Positions 9,051-19,100 of a stretch of DNA of 64,000 nucleotides are shown here, in pieces (the first letter of the stretch is position 1; every line of letters starts with the position of its first letter). A program made the translations under genes and the position numbers. This stretch comes from Burkholderia glumae LMG 2196 = ATCC 33617 (lineage in GTDB: Bacteria; Pseudomonadota; Gammaproteobacteria; Burkholderiales; Burkholderiaceae): assembly GCF_000960995.1 (NCBI RefSeq), contig NZ_CP009434.1:124001-188000 (forward strand), given 5' to 3'. The notes beneath the pieces are model-generated. The model was not told the DNA's origin and ran no database searches. It saw only the letters and a program-made list of their open reading frames with translations.

Positions 9051-9470
9051 ATGTTGCGAGAGAAACTTGGATCGCATCTGAAATGGCTGATGGAAATATG
9101 CGAGCTGCTCGGCTTGATCGTGATCGGGCTCGGCACCGCGATCGCATTGGGGAATCTGGTATGGAGCGTGATCCGGACCGAGCAGGTGACGCTCACCGAC
9201 CTGCTGCTGATGTTCCTGTTTCTGGAAGTCTTCGCCATGGTCAGCCAATATCTGAAATCCGGCCAGTTGCCGGTGCGCTTCCCGCTGTATATCGCGATTG
9301 GCTCCATTGCGCGTGACATCATTCTTCGGGCCGCGACGAATTCCGAGGCGCATTTGCTGGCCTCCGCTTTCGCGGTCGTCTTGATGGCGACCGGGGTGCT
9401 GGTGATTCGTTACGGACAGTACAAATTTCCCGGACAATCCACCGAGCCCAAACCCGAGGACATGGGTTAG
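9051..9470 (+). CDS. PsiE family inner-membrane protein
   Basis: A 139-residue protein with four predicted transmembrane segments (about 18-38, 53-75, 84-105, 111-130). PsiE signatures are visible: LLLMFLFLEVFAMVSQYLKS and RFPLYIAIGSIARDIIL. In E. coli PsiE is induced by phosphate starvation; its biochemical role is unknown. A GGAG ribosome site precedes the ATG. It follows the yfdX-like gene on the same strand, so stress-linked co-expression is possible. Confidence 0.9.
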   Translation: MLREKLGSHLKWLMEICELLGLIVIGLGTAIALGNLVWSVIRTEQVTLTDLLLMFLFLEVFAMVSQYLKSGQLPVRFPLYIAIGSIARDIILRAATNSEAHLLASAFAVVLMATGVLVIRYGQYKFPGQSTEPKPEDMG

Positions 9471-9573
9471 CCGGGACGACAGCAGCGAGCTGCCGCACGG
9501 AGCGCGTCGGCGCGGCGCAGGCCGCCGCCGGGGCTGCGGGTTCCGCTCAGTCCATGAGTTCCGGCCAGTCGGC

Positions 9574-9981
9574 CTAGATTGCCTGCCGGGAGCCCTCCCT
9601 CAGGCAGTCGGCCACCCATACCGGATTGCCCGGCATCCTGAAGCGATTCAAGCAGTGGTACAGCCGGCCGGTACGCAGATCCAGCCCGAAGACCGAAGTC
9701 ACGGCCTGGTCGGCGCTCGATGCTGAGTTTTGAGTCGAAAAGACGATATCGGTCGGCGTGTCTTCTACCAGACGGAAGGTTTCCCGATAGTCGGTGCCGT
9801 TCGGATCGCAGGCAACCGCCACCGAACCATTCCCATCGACCGATATGACGATATTCGATTTTCCGGAATCCAGATTTCTGGAGACATCGTAACCGCAGAC
9901 GAACACGGGCTCCGCCCGCGGCCGAGCCGGAAAGGCGAAAATCAGCGTCGCCACGCACAAGGCGCCAATGAATACTTTCAT
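9574..9981 (-). CDS. Hypothetical secreted protein
   Basis: 135 residues starting MKVFIGALCVATLIFAFPA, a clear signal peptide probably cleaved after RPRA. The mature part has three cysteines (VFVCGYDVS, AVACDPNG, DCLREG) plus LYHCLNRF, so two disulfides are possible in the periplasm. I do not recognise a family. The frame opens upstream at 10071, but the signal peptide fixes the start at 9981. A ribosome site is weak: AAGGA lies about 17 bases upstream. It faces the PsiE-type gene tail to tail and is divergent from the iron permease-like gene. Confidence 0.65.
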   Translation of the reverse strand: MKVFIGALCVATLIFAFPARPRAEPVFVCGYDVSRNLDSGKSNIVISVDGNGSVAVACDPNGTDYRETFRLVEDTPTDIVFSTQNSASSADQAVTSVFGLDLRTGRLYHCLNRFRMPGNPVWVADCLREGSRQAI

Positions 9982-10150
9982 TATTGTTTTGAAAAAATCC
10001 TTCTGTAATTGGCTTGTCGAATAATTTAAATTCCATGGAAAATTATTCGAATGGCGCCGCGCGTTTGTCAAGCAGAACGACGTGCGATCCGTCAGCGCGG
10101 CGGGTTTGTGCCATCATCAGGGCATCCCGGCACGACAGGCGGCGCCCACC

Positions 10151-10642
10151 ATGAAGCACGGCCAGTGGTTTTCGCGGTTCTCCAGCATGCTGTCGACGGC
10201 GACCGGCCGCCCGGCCACCTTCATCCTCGCCGGCGGGCTCGTGATCGTCTGGGCCGTCTCCGGCCCGCTGTTCCACTTCAGCGACACGTGGCAGCTCGTG
10301 ATCAACACGTCCACCACCATCGTCACGTTCCTGATGGTGTTCCTGATCCAGAACACGCAGAACCGCGATACCGCGGCCATGCAAATCAAGCTCGACGAGC
10401 TGATCCGCGCCGTCAACGGCGCGCATAACGCGCTGCTCGACCTGGAGGAACTCGACGAAAAGGAACTCGAACGCTTCCGGAAACATTACGAAGCGCTTGC
10501 CGAATGCGCACGGCGCGGGCTGCGAAACGGCGGGTCGGACACCGATTCGCCGTTCGTCGACACGGCGCAGCGTGAAGGGGACGGAACGCGCGTGAGGGAG
10601 GAGCAGAACAGCACGGATGACCACGGCGGTCGGCGCCCTTGA
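10151..10642 (+). CDS. Low-affinity iron permease family membrane protein
   Basis: 163 residues. Two membrane helices (FILAGGLVIVWAVSGPLF near 25-42; LVINTSTTIVTFLMVFLIQN near 50-70) are followed by the family's NTQNRDTAAMQIKLDELIRA and LLDLEELDEKELERF. Bacterial members are short relatives of the yeast Fet4 low-affinity iron permease; transport has mostly not been shown in bacteria. The chosen ATG at 10151 starts just before the first helix; the frame extends to 10082 without coding support. The C-terminal 60 residues are hydrophilic and cytoplasmic. Confidence 0.85.
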   Translation: MKHGQWFSRFSSMLSTATGRPATFILAGGLVIVWAVSGPLFHFSDTWQLVINTSTTIVTFLMVFLIQNTQNRDTAAMQIKLDELIRAVNGAHNALLDLEELDEKELERFRKHYEALAECARRGLRNGGSDTDSPFVDTAQREGDGTRVREEQNSTDDHGGRRP

Positions 10643-11067
10643 ACGGGCCCTCGCGTGCAAACATGCCGGATGGCGGCGAAGTGGCCGGCTTGCCGATCCG
10701 CGCCTCCGAGCTTTGCCCTTACCGGCGCCACCGCGACGGGATCGCGCCGGAGCCGGCGCGGCCTCACCGGTTGACGCCGCGCCGACTTTCGTACCGCCGC
10801 GCAGCTATGCCGCCCCAAACCGGGGCACCCTCGTCCCGAGTCGTCGCCATATCAATGAAAGCTACGCCCCCGCACGGCATCGGACGTTGCGGCGATCACG
10901 ATTCGCTCAGCGAAAACCGCCCGGTTCAAGGTAATCTGTGCATCTGAATCCGAATCCCGACATACCGTCCGCCGGATACCCCGTCCGCCGGAGGGTGTGC
11001 CCATAAAAACGCGGTCCCCGATTAGGGGAGTGTCCGCCGGCCTGGGTGGACAAAGGAAGTCCGACGC
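10643..11067. promoter_or_regulatory. TetR upstream region with three GTCCGCCGG repeats
   Basis: No supported gene in 425 bp. The last 110 bp before tetR carries GTCCGCCGG at 10967-10975, 10983-10991 and 11032-11040, the first two spaced 16 bp start to start. They could be operator half-sites for the TetR protein or another regulator. Confidence 0.4.
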
Positions 11068-11658
11068 ATGAGTACCAAAAAACAGAATATCGTCGATACC
11101 GCCACACGCCTGTTCGCCGAGAACGGCTATCACGCGGTCGGCATCGATCGAATCATCAAGGAGTCCGGCGTTGCCAAGATGACGCTGTTCCGTCACTTCG
11201 CGACCAAGAACGACCTGATCTCCGAAGTGCTGTCACAGCGCGCCAGTCAGGCGCTGCAGTCGATGGCCGACGCGATCGCCACGCGGTCCACGCCCGACGA
11301 GCAGTTGCATGAACTGTTCGAATGGCATCACCGCTGGTTCATGTCGAGCGACTTTTCCGGCTGCATGTTCGTGGGCGCGCTATCCGAGTTCCATGCGGAC
11401 GCGGGCGAGATCGTGCGCATCTCGGTATCGCAGAAACAGGGGCTGCGCAGGTTCGTGCAGAACCTGCTGCGCGATCTGGTCTCGCCGGCGCTGGTCGAGC
11501 CGGTGGCGCGCCAGCTCGTGATGATTCTAGACGGTGCGATCATCGCGGCCACCAGCGGCGACCGCGACCATGCGGCCGGCGAAGCCTGGGAAGCGGCCCA
11601 GCGCCTGCTCGCCGCCTATCGCCGCGCGCCGGCCGAGCGCGAGGCCGCCGCGGCCTGA
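11068..11658 (+). CDS. TetR family transcriptional regulator
   Basis: 196 residues. The N-terminal helix-turn-helix domain is complete (IVDTATRLFAENGYHAVGID, then VAKMTLFRHFATKNDLI, residues ~9-55), followed by an all-helical ligand domain containing FSGCMFVGALSEF. Such proteins usually repress a neighbouring gene and release DNA on ligand binding. The ATG has AGGAAGT upstream. The adjacent haem-oxygenase-like gene is convergent (45-bp gap), so the target is not obvious; three GTCCGCCGG repeats upstream suggest autoregulation. Confidence 0.93.
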   Translation: MSTKKQNIVDTATRLFAENGYHAVGIDRIIKESGVAKMTLFRHFATKNDLISEVLSQRASQALQSMADAIATRSTPDEQLHELFEWHHRWFMSSDFSGCMFVGALSEFHADAGEIVRISVSQKQGLRRFVQNLLRDLVSPALVEPVARQLVMILDGAIIAATSGDRDHAAGEAWEAAQRLLAAYRRAPAEREAAAA

Positions 11659-11703
11659 AGCCCGACACCTTCAGCCGCGCGGCTGACGGCATGTCCAAGC
11701 GGC

Positions 11704-12834
11704 TTACGCGCGGCCGGCCGGCAGCGCGGTCAGCTTCGCGTAGAGCGCGTCGTAATAGGCCTCGCAGGTCGCCATGCGCAGCGCGGCACCGAACAGGATG
11801 TCGTCGCCCACCGACGGCGTCTGCTGCACCACCGGCACGATCACGTCGTCCAGCCACCCTTGCGCGTGCACGATGTCGATCGTCACGTGCTCCTCGTAGT
11901 AGGCGAGCTCGCCGTTCGCGCCGAAACCCACGCGCTTGCAGCCGCGCACGAGCTTTTCGTACTGCGACGGGTCGAGCAACTCCGTCATCGCCATCACGCC
12001 GAGCAGCATGAAATAGTGCGCGCGGTTCAGGCTCGTCAGCATGAACAGGTTGTAGCCGGCATGGCCGTCCACCTCGAGCTGGCTTGCATGGCTGTCGGGT
12101 GCCTGGCCCACGCCCACCACGTCGAGCAGGCGGCGGAACAGGCTGACGTGGCTCAGGCTCGGGTTGCCGCGGCCCGCTTCGTCCCACAGGTTCTGCATCA
12201 GCTCCTTGCGCACCTCGACGCGCGAGCCGATCAGCGAATACAGCAGCAGGTCGAAGAAGCGGATGTTCAGCGCGCTGTCGCTGCGGAAGAACGTGACGAT
12301 CTGCTCGCGCGTGGCGTCCTTCTCGAGGAAATCGAACAGCGGATGCGATGCGGCGCGATGCCCGGACCAGATCCCCTTCAACGCGCTCACCACCGCCGCG
12401 CTGTCGGTCACGCCGGTCTGGACCGACACCCGCTCGCGCTCGCTGGCGAGCCAGGCGCGTTCGATCACGCGGCGCGCCTGCGTGAGAAGCGGATTGAACT
12501 GATTGAGCGCACGCGCATCGGTACCGTCCGCGACGTGCAGGTCGTACAGCGTGAACAGCGCCGCGTGGACCTCGGCCAGCGCCGCCGCCTCGCGTGCGCC
12601 GAACGCGCGCGCCACCGTCTCGCGCAGCTTCGCGAGGAATGCCTCGCTCCGGCCCGGTGCCGCTTCGAACCACGCGTCGAGTTCCGGCTCCGCGCACAGC
12701 GCCGCCACCGCGGAATCGAGCGGCAGCGTCAGCACCGAGGCGAGCGCTTCGTCGACCTGAATTTCATTGACCGAATCGCGATCGGCCCCGCGAAACGGAG
12801 TCTCGTTTGCCACCGCTGCCATTTCGTGTCGCAT
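11704..12834 (-). CDS. Haem-oxygenase-like diiron (iron-containing redox enzyme) family protein
   Basis: 376 residues, helical, with a C-terminal domain of the iron-containing redox enzyme family (haem-oxygenase-like diiron oxidases/oxygenases such as UndA and SznF relatives). Possible metal ligands fall at typical spacing: LWDEAGRGNPSLSH mid-protein, then YYEEHVTIDIVHAQGWLDD near the C-terminus (E, H, D, H). The N-terminal ~130 residues are less conserved and may be a partner or substrate domain. The start at 12834 (MRHEMAAVANE) has AGGA six bases upstream; longer starts at 12879 and 12909 lack one. Substrate unknown. No biosynthetic neighbours surround it. Confidence 0.8.
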   Translation of the reverse strand: MRHEMAAVANETPFRGADRDSVNEIQVDEALASVLTLPLDSAVAALCAEPELDAWFEAAPGRSEAFLAKLRETVARAFGAREAAALAEVHAALFTLYDLHVADGTDARALNQFNPLLTQARRVIERAWLASERERVSVQTGVTDSAAVVSALKGIWSGHRAASHPLFDFLEKDATREQIVTFFRSDSALNIRFFDLLLYSLIGSRVEVRKELMQNLWDEAGRGNPSLSHVSLFRRLLDVVGVGQAPDSHASQLEVDGHAGYNLFMLTSLNRAHYFMLLGVMAMTELLDPSQYEKLVRGCKRVGFGANGELAYYEEHVTIDIVHAQGWLDDVIVPVVQQTPSVGDDILFGAALRMATCEAYYDALYAKLTALPAGRA

Positions 12835-13861
12835 GTTGTCCTGACTATTTTGTTGTGAAGTGCGTCCGGCGGCGCCCATCGCCGAATCCGTCAACACACT
12901 TGCCGGCATTCTACATAATCGAAATGGCGATACGTGAGGGGCATCGCGGTCGTATTGTCGTGATCGGCATGTGTCATATCAATACCCGATCGAATGCAAT
13001 TCGCTGCGGCGTGCCGGCACGCCTTTCGGCTTGCCGGACTCCGCCTTCCTCAGGCCATGATCGAAGCAGGCAAAGCCATTCATCGGAATGCGGGCATCGA
13101 TCATGTGCAAACGCAGCATTGGCATTTCGCGACGCGCTCGCGAGCACGGGCGAGCCGTTCGCAAGCATGGAACAACACCGGGAAAATGGCTGGAAAGCCT
13201 TATGGAGTGGGGGTTTCGCGGATCGGGGAACGGTAGCCGTCAGGCGGATTCCAATACCTTGCATATTGGAATCCGCGCCCTTGCTCGACAGCCTCTCAGG
13301 TCCTCGTTATTCGACCGGATATGATTTTTTTCGGAATATCCGTCCCGCCTTCGGAATGTCGAATTCGAATGTGCTACGCGATAGACCACTGGTATCAATA
13401 GACTATCGGTATCTTTTTGCCCCGTCTTTTCCACGTCCGGATCAAGCGCGGCACCGCCTCGTGCACCGCATTTTGATATCGACAAGACGAGACAGGTCGG
13501 TATCGCGCAGAGAATACTCCGAGATTTTTCCCAATGCAACAATTGGCCGACACCGATTGCATCGGGCACGACGGACAACGACGGCCGGGCAACGATTTTC
13601 GGCCGGGACGGTCGGGCGCCGCCCGCCGCTCGTGCGCACGACGCCACATACCGCCGTCGCGCGGTGGGTCCGATCCGTCGCCGCCGCGCGTATCCGTTAG
13701 AATCGCGTCACGCGCGATCCCCGATCGTCCCACCTCACCCGCGCCTGTGCGCCCTACCCCCTGCCCGGCCGCGCCGCGAGCCGGATGACGCCCGCTGCGG
13801 CACATGGCGCGCGAGCGCCCCGGCCGGCCCCAGGCGCCGCCGAATCCCGTTGGAGAAGATC
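12835..13861. other. 1-kb intergenic region
   Basis: No gene can be supported: open frames on both strands lack ribosome sites, family motifs or consistent codon use. It contains the hairpin at 13244-13276 and a weaker cggatat/atatccg pair around 13316-13343. The distal end must hold the promoter of the zinc-ribbon/dbpA pair. Confidence 0.45.
13244..13276. repeat. Perfect 13-bp inverted repeat
   Basis: Arms gcggattccaata (13244-13256) and tattggaatccgc (13264-13276) flank the loop ccttgca. No T-run follows, and no gene end is close, so a terminator is unlikely; an operator or a small-RNA hairpin are alternatives. Confidence 0.55.
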
Positions 13862-14044
13862 TTGTTCATTTGCAAAAACCAGAGCTGCGGCACGCCGTGG
13901 GAACTCAGCGAAGTCGTCATCAAGGACGAGGGACAGGGCGACCTGTTCCGCTGCACGGTGTGCGGCGCGCGCAACTATCTCGAGCGCTTCGAGGACGACG
14001 AAGGCAACGTCGTCTACGAGCAGATCGAAGGCCGCCCCTTCTGA
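13862..14044 (+). CDS. Small zinc-ribbon-like protein
   Basis: 60 residues reading FICKNQSCGTPWELSEV, then CTVCGARNYLERFEDDEG. Two cysteine pairs (C-x4-C and C-x2-C) about 30 residues apart suggest a single zinc ribbon. I chose the TTG at 13862 because GGAGAAG lies immediately upstream at 6-7 base spacing; no ATG is in frame near it. It ends 13 bp before dbpA and is probably co-transcribed, hinting at a role with RNA or the helicase, which is inference only. Confidence 0.7.
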   Translation: MFICKNQSCGTPWELSEVVIKDEGQGDLFRCTVCGARNYLERFEDDEGNVVYEQIEGRPF

Positions 14045-14057
14045 GTCCGGAGCCGAG

Positions 14058-15455
<1,398 letters not shown>

Positions 15456-15479
15456 GGTGCGTCCGCTGGCCGGACGCCC

Positions 15480-15810
15480 GATCGAGCGCCGCGCTCCGAT
15501 TGGCCGAGCGGCCGTCCAGCTCGGTACGCACCCGGCCGGGCGCGGCCACCAACACGGCGCGGCGGCTGTCGGGCCGGTGCGCGACGTGGCGTTTCGCGCT
15601 CATGGCGGGCGCTGCCCGGCTCGACGCCTAGCGATCCCAGGCGCCGTCGCTGCCGGCGATGCTCGCGAGTTCCGACGACATGATCGCGATCGTGCCGTCG
15701 GCGGACACGCGCGCCTCGAACATCTCGGCCAGCCGCACCGGGCCGAACGCGTTGACCCGCATCATTCCGCGAAAATCATGCTCGGGCGCCATGGCTGTCA
15801 TCACCGCGAT
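15480..15810 (-). pseudogene. Short-chain dehydrogenase relic
   Basis: A minus-strand stretch reads FRGMMRVNAFGPVRLAEMFE, then GTIAIMSSELASIAGSDGAW, matching the central part of an SDR (VNxFGPxRV...IAIMSSxLGSI). After a stop at 15628 a further piece around 15525-15560 (AVLVAAPGRVRTELDG) resembles the SDR C-terminal PGxVxT region. The NAD-binding N-terminus and the YxxxK active site are missing, so it is a decayed fragment. Confidence 0.6.
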
Positions 15811-15867
15811 CACGAATCCGCGGGCTCGCGCCGGCAGTCAGAAGGAACCGCAAGGGGGTAAACGACA

Positions 15868-15903
15868 CACCGCCCCGTGCGTTGCGAGACGGACGGGGCG
15901 GTG
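15868..15903 (-). terminator. Probable terminator of the porin gene
   Basis: Perfect 11-bp arms caccgccccgt / acggggcggtg with a 14-base loop sit about 80 bp beyond the porin stop. On the minus strand the stem is followed by TGTCGTTT, a weak T-tract. Confidence 0.6.
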
Positions 15904-15984
15904 CAAGAGGCGATGCGGCGGACGGCGAGCCGCCGCGCCCGAATCGCGCGCGGGCAGCGGCTCGCGCCGCGCCCGCACGGGCGA

Positions 15985-17190
15985 TCAGAAGCGCGTGATG
16001 ATACCGGCGCCGACCGCCACCTGGCTGCGCGACGAGGACGGCGCGCTGTTCTGGCCGTCGCCGATGTCGGCCGTGGCCTTGATGATGCTGCCACCGAGCG
16101 CGAGCGTCTGGCCGCCGGCGCGCTGGTACGCCTCGAGGGCGTAGAGGCCGGTGCGCTTCGACAGGCTGTAGTATTGCGACAGGTTGAACTGGTGGTAGTA
16201 AGCAGCGTGCTGCACGCCGTTGGCGAGCGTCGCGCGCGTGTAGCTGTAGCCTGCCGCCAGATCCAGCGTCGCGGTCGGCTTGAAATGCAGCACGCCGCCG
16301 AAGGTGTTGAAGATCGCCGTGTTCGCGAACTTCGAACCCGTACCCGGGATGTATTGCACGTTCGAGTACGACGCCGTCACGTCCCACTGCGAGTTGAACG
16401 TCCAGCCGGCCGTGGCCGCGAGACGCTGTTGCGCCGCCGCGAACTGGTAGCCGTTGTTGATACCCGATACGCTAGGCTCCGAGCCGGCGTTCGAGGCCGT
16501 CGAGTTCGCCCCCCACGCGCCGCCGCCCACCGTCGAGTTGTTCAAGCGCATGAAGCCGACCGCGAGGCCAGCCGGGCCTGCCGCGTAACGGCCGGCCACG
16601 CTCCAGGTCGAGCCGTTGTTGACGCTGCCCGGCGTGCCGCCGAACGCATACGAACCGCCGAACGTGAAGCCGTTGTAGTTCGGCGACATGTAGACCAGTT
16701 CGTTGTTGACGCGGTAGGTCGTATCGAGCGAGTCGATATCACCCGGGTGCGCACCGTAGGCGCCCGTCAGCCAGGTGGTCGGGCTGTACGGCGAGAGCAG
16801 CGTGTAATACGCGGTGTACTGGCGGCCGGCCGTCAGTGCGCCGAAGCGGGCGTCCTGCAGGCCGACGAAGGCCTGGCGATTGAACGCCAGACCCGACACG
16901 GCCTGCGCGCCGGTCGCGCTGTTGAAGCCTTCTTCCAACGTGAAGATCGCCTTCAGGCCACCGCCCAGGTCTTCGCTGCCCTTCAGGCCGAAACGGCTAC
17001 CCGCCCAAATGCCGTTGACCATCTTCGTCACCGACTTGCCGCCGGAGGTCGAACCGAGCGAGGTCTGGCTGCTTTGGTAGCCGATACCGGCATCGACGAT
17101 GCCGTACAGCGTCACGCTGCTTTGTGCGTTCGCGACGCCTGCGGTCAGGCCGGTAAGCGTGGCCGCCGCCACCATGATGCGTTTCTTCAT
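15985..17190 (-). CDS. Gram-negative porin (Burkholderia OmpC-like type)
   Basis: Outer-membrane 16-strand trimeric channel for small solutes. 401 residues with signal peptide MKKRIMVAAATLTGLTAGVA-NA and mature start QSSVTLYGIVDAGIGY, the classic betaproteobacterial porin opening. Other hallmarks: SRFGLKGSEDLGGGLKAIF, AFVGLQDARFGALTAGRQYT, and a terminal phenylalanine (GAGIITRF) needed for BAM insertion. The start at 17190 is set by the signal peptide and a GGGGA site; an upstream in-frame ATG at 17244 is rejected. A hairpin terminator lies beyond the stop. Its AT-rich upstream region runs into an IS3 element at about 390 bp, so upstream control sites could be displaced. Confidence 0.96.
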   Translation of the reverse strand: MKKRIMVAAATLTGLTAGVANAQSSVTLYGIVDAGIGYQSSQTSLGSTSGGKSVTKMVNGIWAGSRFGLKGSEDLGGGLKAIFTLEEGFNSATGAQAVSGLAFNRQAFVGLQDARFGALTAGRQYTAYYTLLSPYSPTTWLTGAYGAHPGDIDSLDTTYRVNNELVYMSPNYNGFTFGGSYAFGGTPGSVNNGSTWSVAGRYAAGPAGLAVGFMRLNNSTVGGGAWGANSTASNAGSEPSVSGINNGYQFAAAQQRLAATAGWTFNSQWDVTASYSNVQYIPGTGSKFANTAIFNTFGGVLHFKPTATLDLAAGYSYTRATLANGVQHAAYYHQFNLSQYYSLSKRTGLYALEAYQRAGGQTLALGGSIIKATADIGDGQNSAPSSSRSQVAVGAGIITRF

Positions 17191-17573
17191 TGCGTCCCCT
17201 GTTCCAAAGCCTGCACCCCGCAGGCAGTGAGTCATGCATTTCAATTAACCGACGCCTTGCGTGCCGGCCGGTCTCCAGGCGAGGGGCGTTTCGTATCGCA
17301 CACCGAGCGCCCCATCTAGTCAGACATCCTATAACAATATTGCGAAATTCAGCATTAGCTATTGCTTATTACTAGGGAAACCTCTGTGGCATTTATGCTG
17401 AAACCTGCTCTTGACAGTGCGATACGATTCTTATCCGATTGATTTTTATGACTATTTTATTTCTTTCATTTTCTTTTCGCAAACATACCGCACCGCTCCT
17501 GACGTGCTGCCGTCCTCGGACAACAAGCGGACACTCCGGCATTGAGCAGACGAAGCATGGGATGTACGACCAA
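17191..17573. promoter_or_regulatory. Porin upstream region, cut by IS3
   Basis: About 380 bp, AT-rich between 17320 and 17490, with no supported gene. It should hold the porin promoter. The target duplication CTCCA of the IS3 copy begins at 17574. Confidence 0.5.
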
Positions 17574-17614
17574 CTCCATGGAGTTGCCCCCGTAACTCAG
17601 GACACGGCACCCAC

Positions 17615-18496
17615 TTAGGTTGCTGAATCCGTCGAACGTCGAAACTCGCGAGGCGAGCGGTACTTCAACGCGCTATGGGGATGCTTTTCGTTGTAGTGCT
17701 CGAATGCGATGGCCAGATTCCTGGCCGCGGTCGCTGCGTCCGGCTTCGGCATGATAGCGACGTAATCGCGCTTCATGGTCTTCACGAAGCTTTCCGCCAT
17801 GCCGTTGCTCTGCGGGCTGCACACCGGCGTGGTCAACGGCTTCAGGCCGAGCAGCGCCGCAAACTGACGCGTCTCCTCGGCCGTATAGCCCGAGCCGTTG
17901 TCGCTCAGCCACTCGATTTCGGACTCGGTATGCAGCACATCCCCAAACCGGCTTTCCACCGCAGCCAGCATCACGTCGCGCACGATGTCGCCGCTATGGC
18001 CGGCCGTCGTGGCCGCCCAGCTCATCGCTTCGCGGTCGCAGCAGTCGAGTGCGAACGTCACGCGCAACGGCTCGCCGTTGTCGCAGCGAAACTCGAAGCC
18101 GTCGGAACACCACCGTTGATTGCTGCGCTCCACCGCAACCTTGCCATCGTGACGGCGCTGCGGCCGAACCGGTGTCGCTCTGCGTTGCATCAGCAGGCCA
18201 TGCATGCGCATTACGCGGTAAATGCGCTTGGCGTTCAGCGGTGCCTGTCCCGCTGCAATGCGCTCGCGGCGCAACGCTCCCCATACGCGTCGATAGCCGT
18301 AGCTGGGCAGCTCGCTGATCACCCGCTGAATGGCTTCGACGACTGGTGCATCGTGGGTCGCTCTGGACTGCCGTGCGTCGCGCCAAGTCGCCTCGCGTGA
18401 CCTGCGTGCCGATACGTTCGAGCGCGACACGCCGAGGACTTCGCAGACCAGTTTCACTGGCTGTCCTCCGGCAACGATGGCGAGTGCGCTATCCAT
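17615..18496 (-). CDS. IS3-family transposase OrfB (integrase catalytic domain)
   Basis: 293 residues, IS2-like. N-terminal HTH_21-type region (YGYRRVWGALRRERIAAGQ), then the rve DDE core: D in WCSDGFEFRCDNG..., D in WLSDNGSGYTAEETRQF, E in SPQSNGMAESFVKTMKRDY. It overlaps orfA by 43 bp in the -1 frame. The overlap contains GCAAAAAAATGG; reading AAAAAAA and slipping back one base joins the frames, the usual way IS3 elements make the fused OrfAB transposase. Confidence 0.93.
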   Translation of the reverse strand: MDSALAIVAGGQPVKLVCEVLGVSRSNVSARRSREATWRDARQSRATHDAPVVEAIQRVISELPSYGYRRVWGALRRERIAAGQAPLNAKRIYRVMRMHGLLMQRRATPVRPQRRHDGKVAVERSNQRWCSDGFEFRCDNGEPLRVTFALDCCDREAMSWAATTAGHSGDIVRDVMLAAVESRFGDVLHTESEIEWLSDNGSGYTAEETRQFAALLGLKPLTTPVCSPQSNGMAESFVKTMKRDYVAIMPKPDAATAARNLAIAFEHYNEKHPHSALKYRSPREFRRSTDSAT

Positions 18497-18849
18497 TTTT
18501 TTGCCCGGCCGTATTCGACAGCCTCGCGAAGAATCTCGTTCTCCATCGTCTTCTTGCCGAGCATGCGCTGCAGCTCGCGAATCTGTTTGAGCGCGTCGGC
18601 CAGCTCCGAGGCCGGAACCACTTCCTCGCCAGCCTTGACCGCCGACAGGCTTCCATCCTGGTAAAGCTTGCGCCAGTGAAAGAGCTGGTTCGGATTCACG
18701 CCGTGCTGGCGCGCTACCATCGAAACCGATTTCCCCGGCTCGAAACTCTCGCGAACCATCGCCAGCTTTTGCTCTGCCGTCCAGCGCCGCCGACGCTCCG
18801 GGCCCGTCAACACGTCCATCACTTCCTGCCTGGTGTGAGTCAAAAACAC
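18454..18849 (-). CDS. IS3-family transposase OrfA (HTH domain)
   Basis: 131 residues with an HTH_Tnp_1 fold (RRRWTAEQKLAMVRESFEPG, then NPNQLFHWRKLYQDGSL) and a leucine-zipper-like helix (ELADALKQIRELQRMLGKK). It binds the terminal repeats. The C-terminus runs across the A7 slippery run into orfB. Confidence 0.92.
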   Translation of the reverse strand: MFLTHTRQEVMDVLTGPERRRRWTAEQKLAMVRESFEPGKSVSMVARQHGVNPNQLFHWRKLYQDGSLSAVKAGEEVVPASELADALKQIRELQRMLGKKTMENEILREAVEYGRAKKWIAHSPSLPEDSQ

Positions 18850-19100
18850 GGTCTTATGCCTACCCGTTATTGTAAGTGGGTGACTGTGTCCGGTGTTTCA
18901 GGGGGCTGCTCCACTCCAGACCAGCCGAGCATTCACCGGATTGACAAGGGGACCGATGCAGGTCCTGGAATCACTGGACGCGGACGGCGCCCGCTCCTTA
19001 CGCTGCGCTTGACGAAATTACGCCATTCTTACGACAGAATGCCGTCGGGTCCGTCCCGGCGGCCGGCACGGGCCGGCCACGCCGCCGCGCCATCCGCGGC

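Larger units (their letters stand above)
17579..18913 (-). mobile_element. Complete IS3-family (IS2-like) insertion sequence
   Basis: A 1335-bp element with imperfect ~40-bp terminal inverted repeats: TGGAGTTGCCCCC... at the left and, on the complement, TGGAGCAGCCCCC... at the right, both reaching ...CACCCACTTA. CTCCA occurs on both sides (17574-17578 and 18914-18918), a 5-bp target duplication normal for the family. Both ORFs are intact, so it looks recent and possibly active. Confidence 0.9.

Noticed and set aside
11540..12697. 385-codon minus-strand frame
   Set aside because: Overlaps the haem-oxygenase-like gene in another frame with Arg/Gly-rich content and no motif.
12979..13264. Short minus-strand frame in the 13-kb gap
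   Set aside because: No ribosome site, no recognisable family, overlaps the 13244-13276 hairpin.
15877..17319. 480-codon plus-strand frame opposite the porin
   Set aside because: Antisense shadow; the porin has a signal peptide, strand repeats and terminal Phe.
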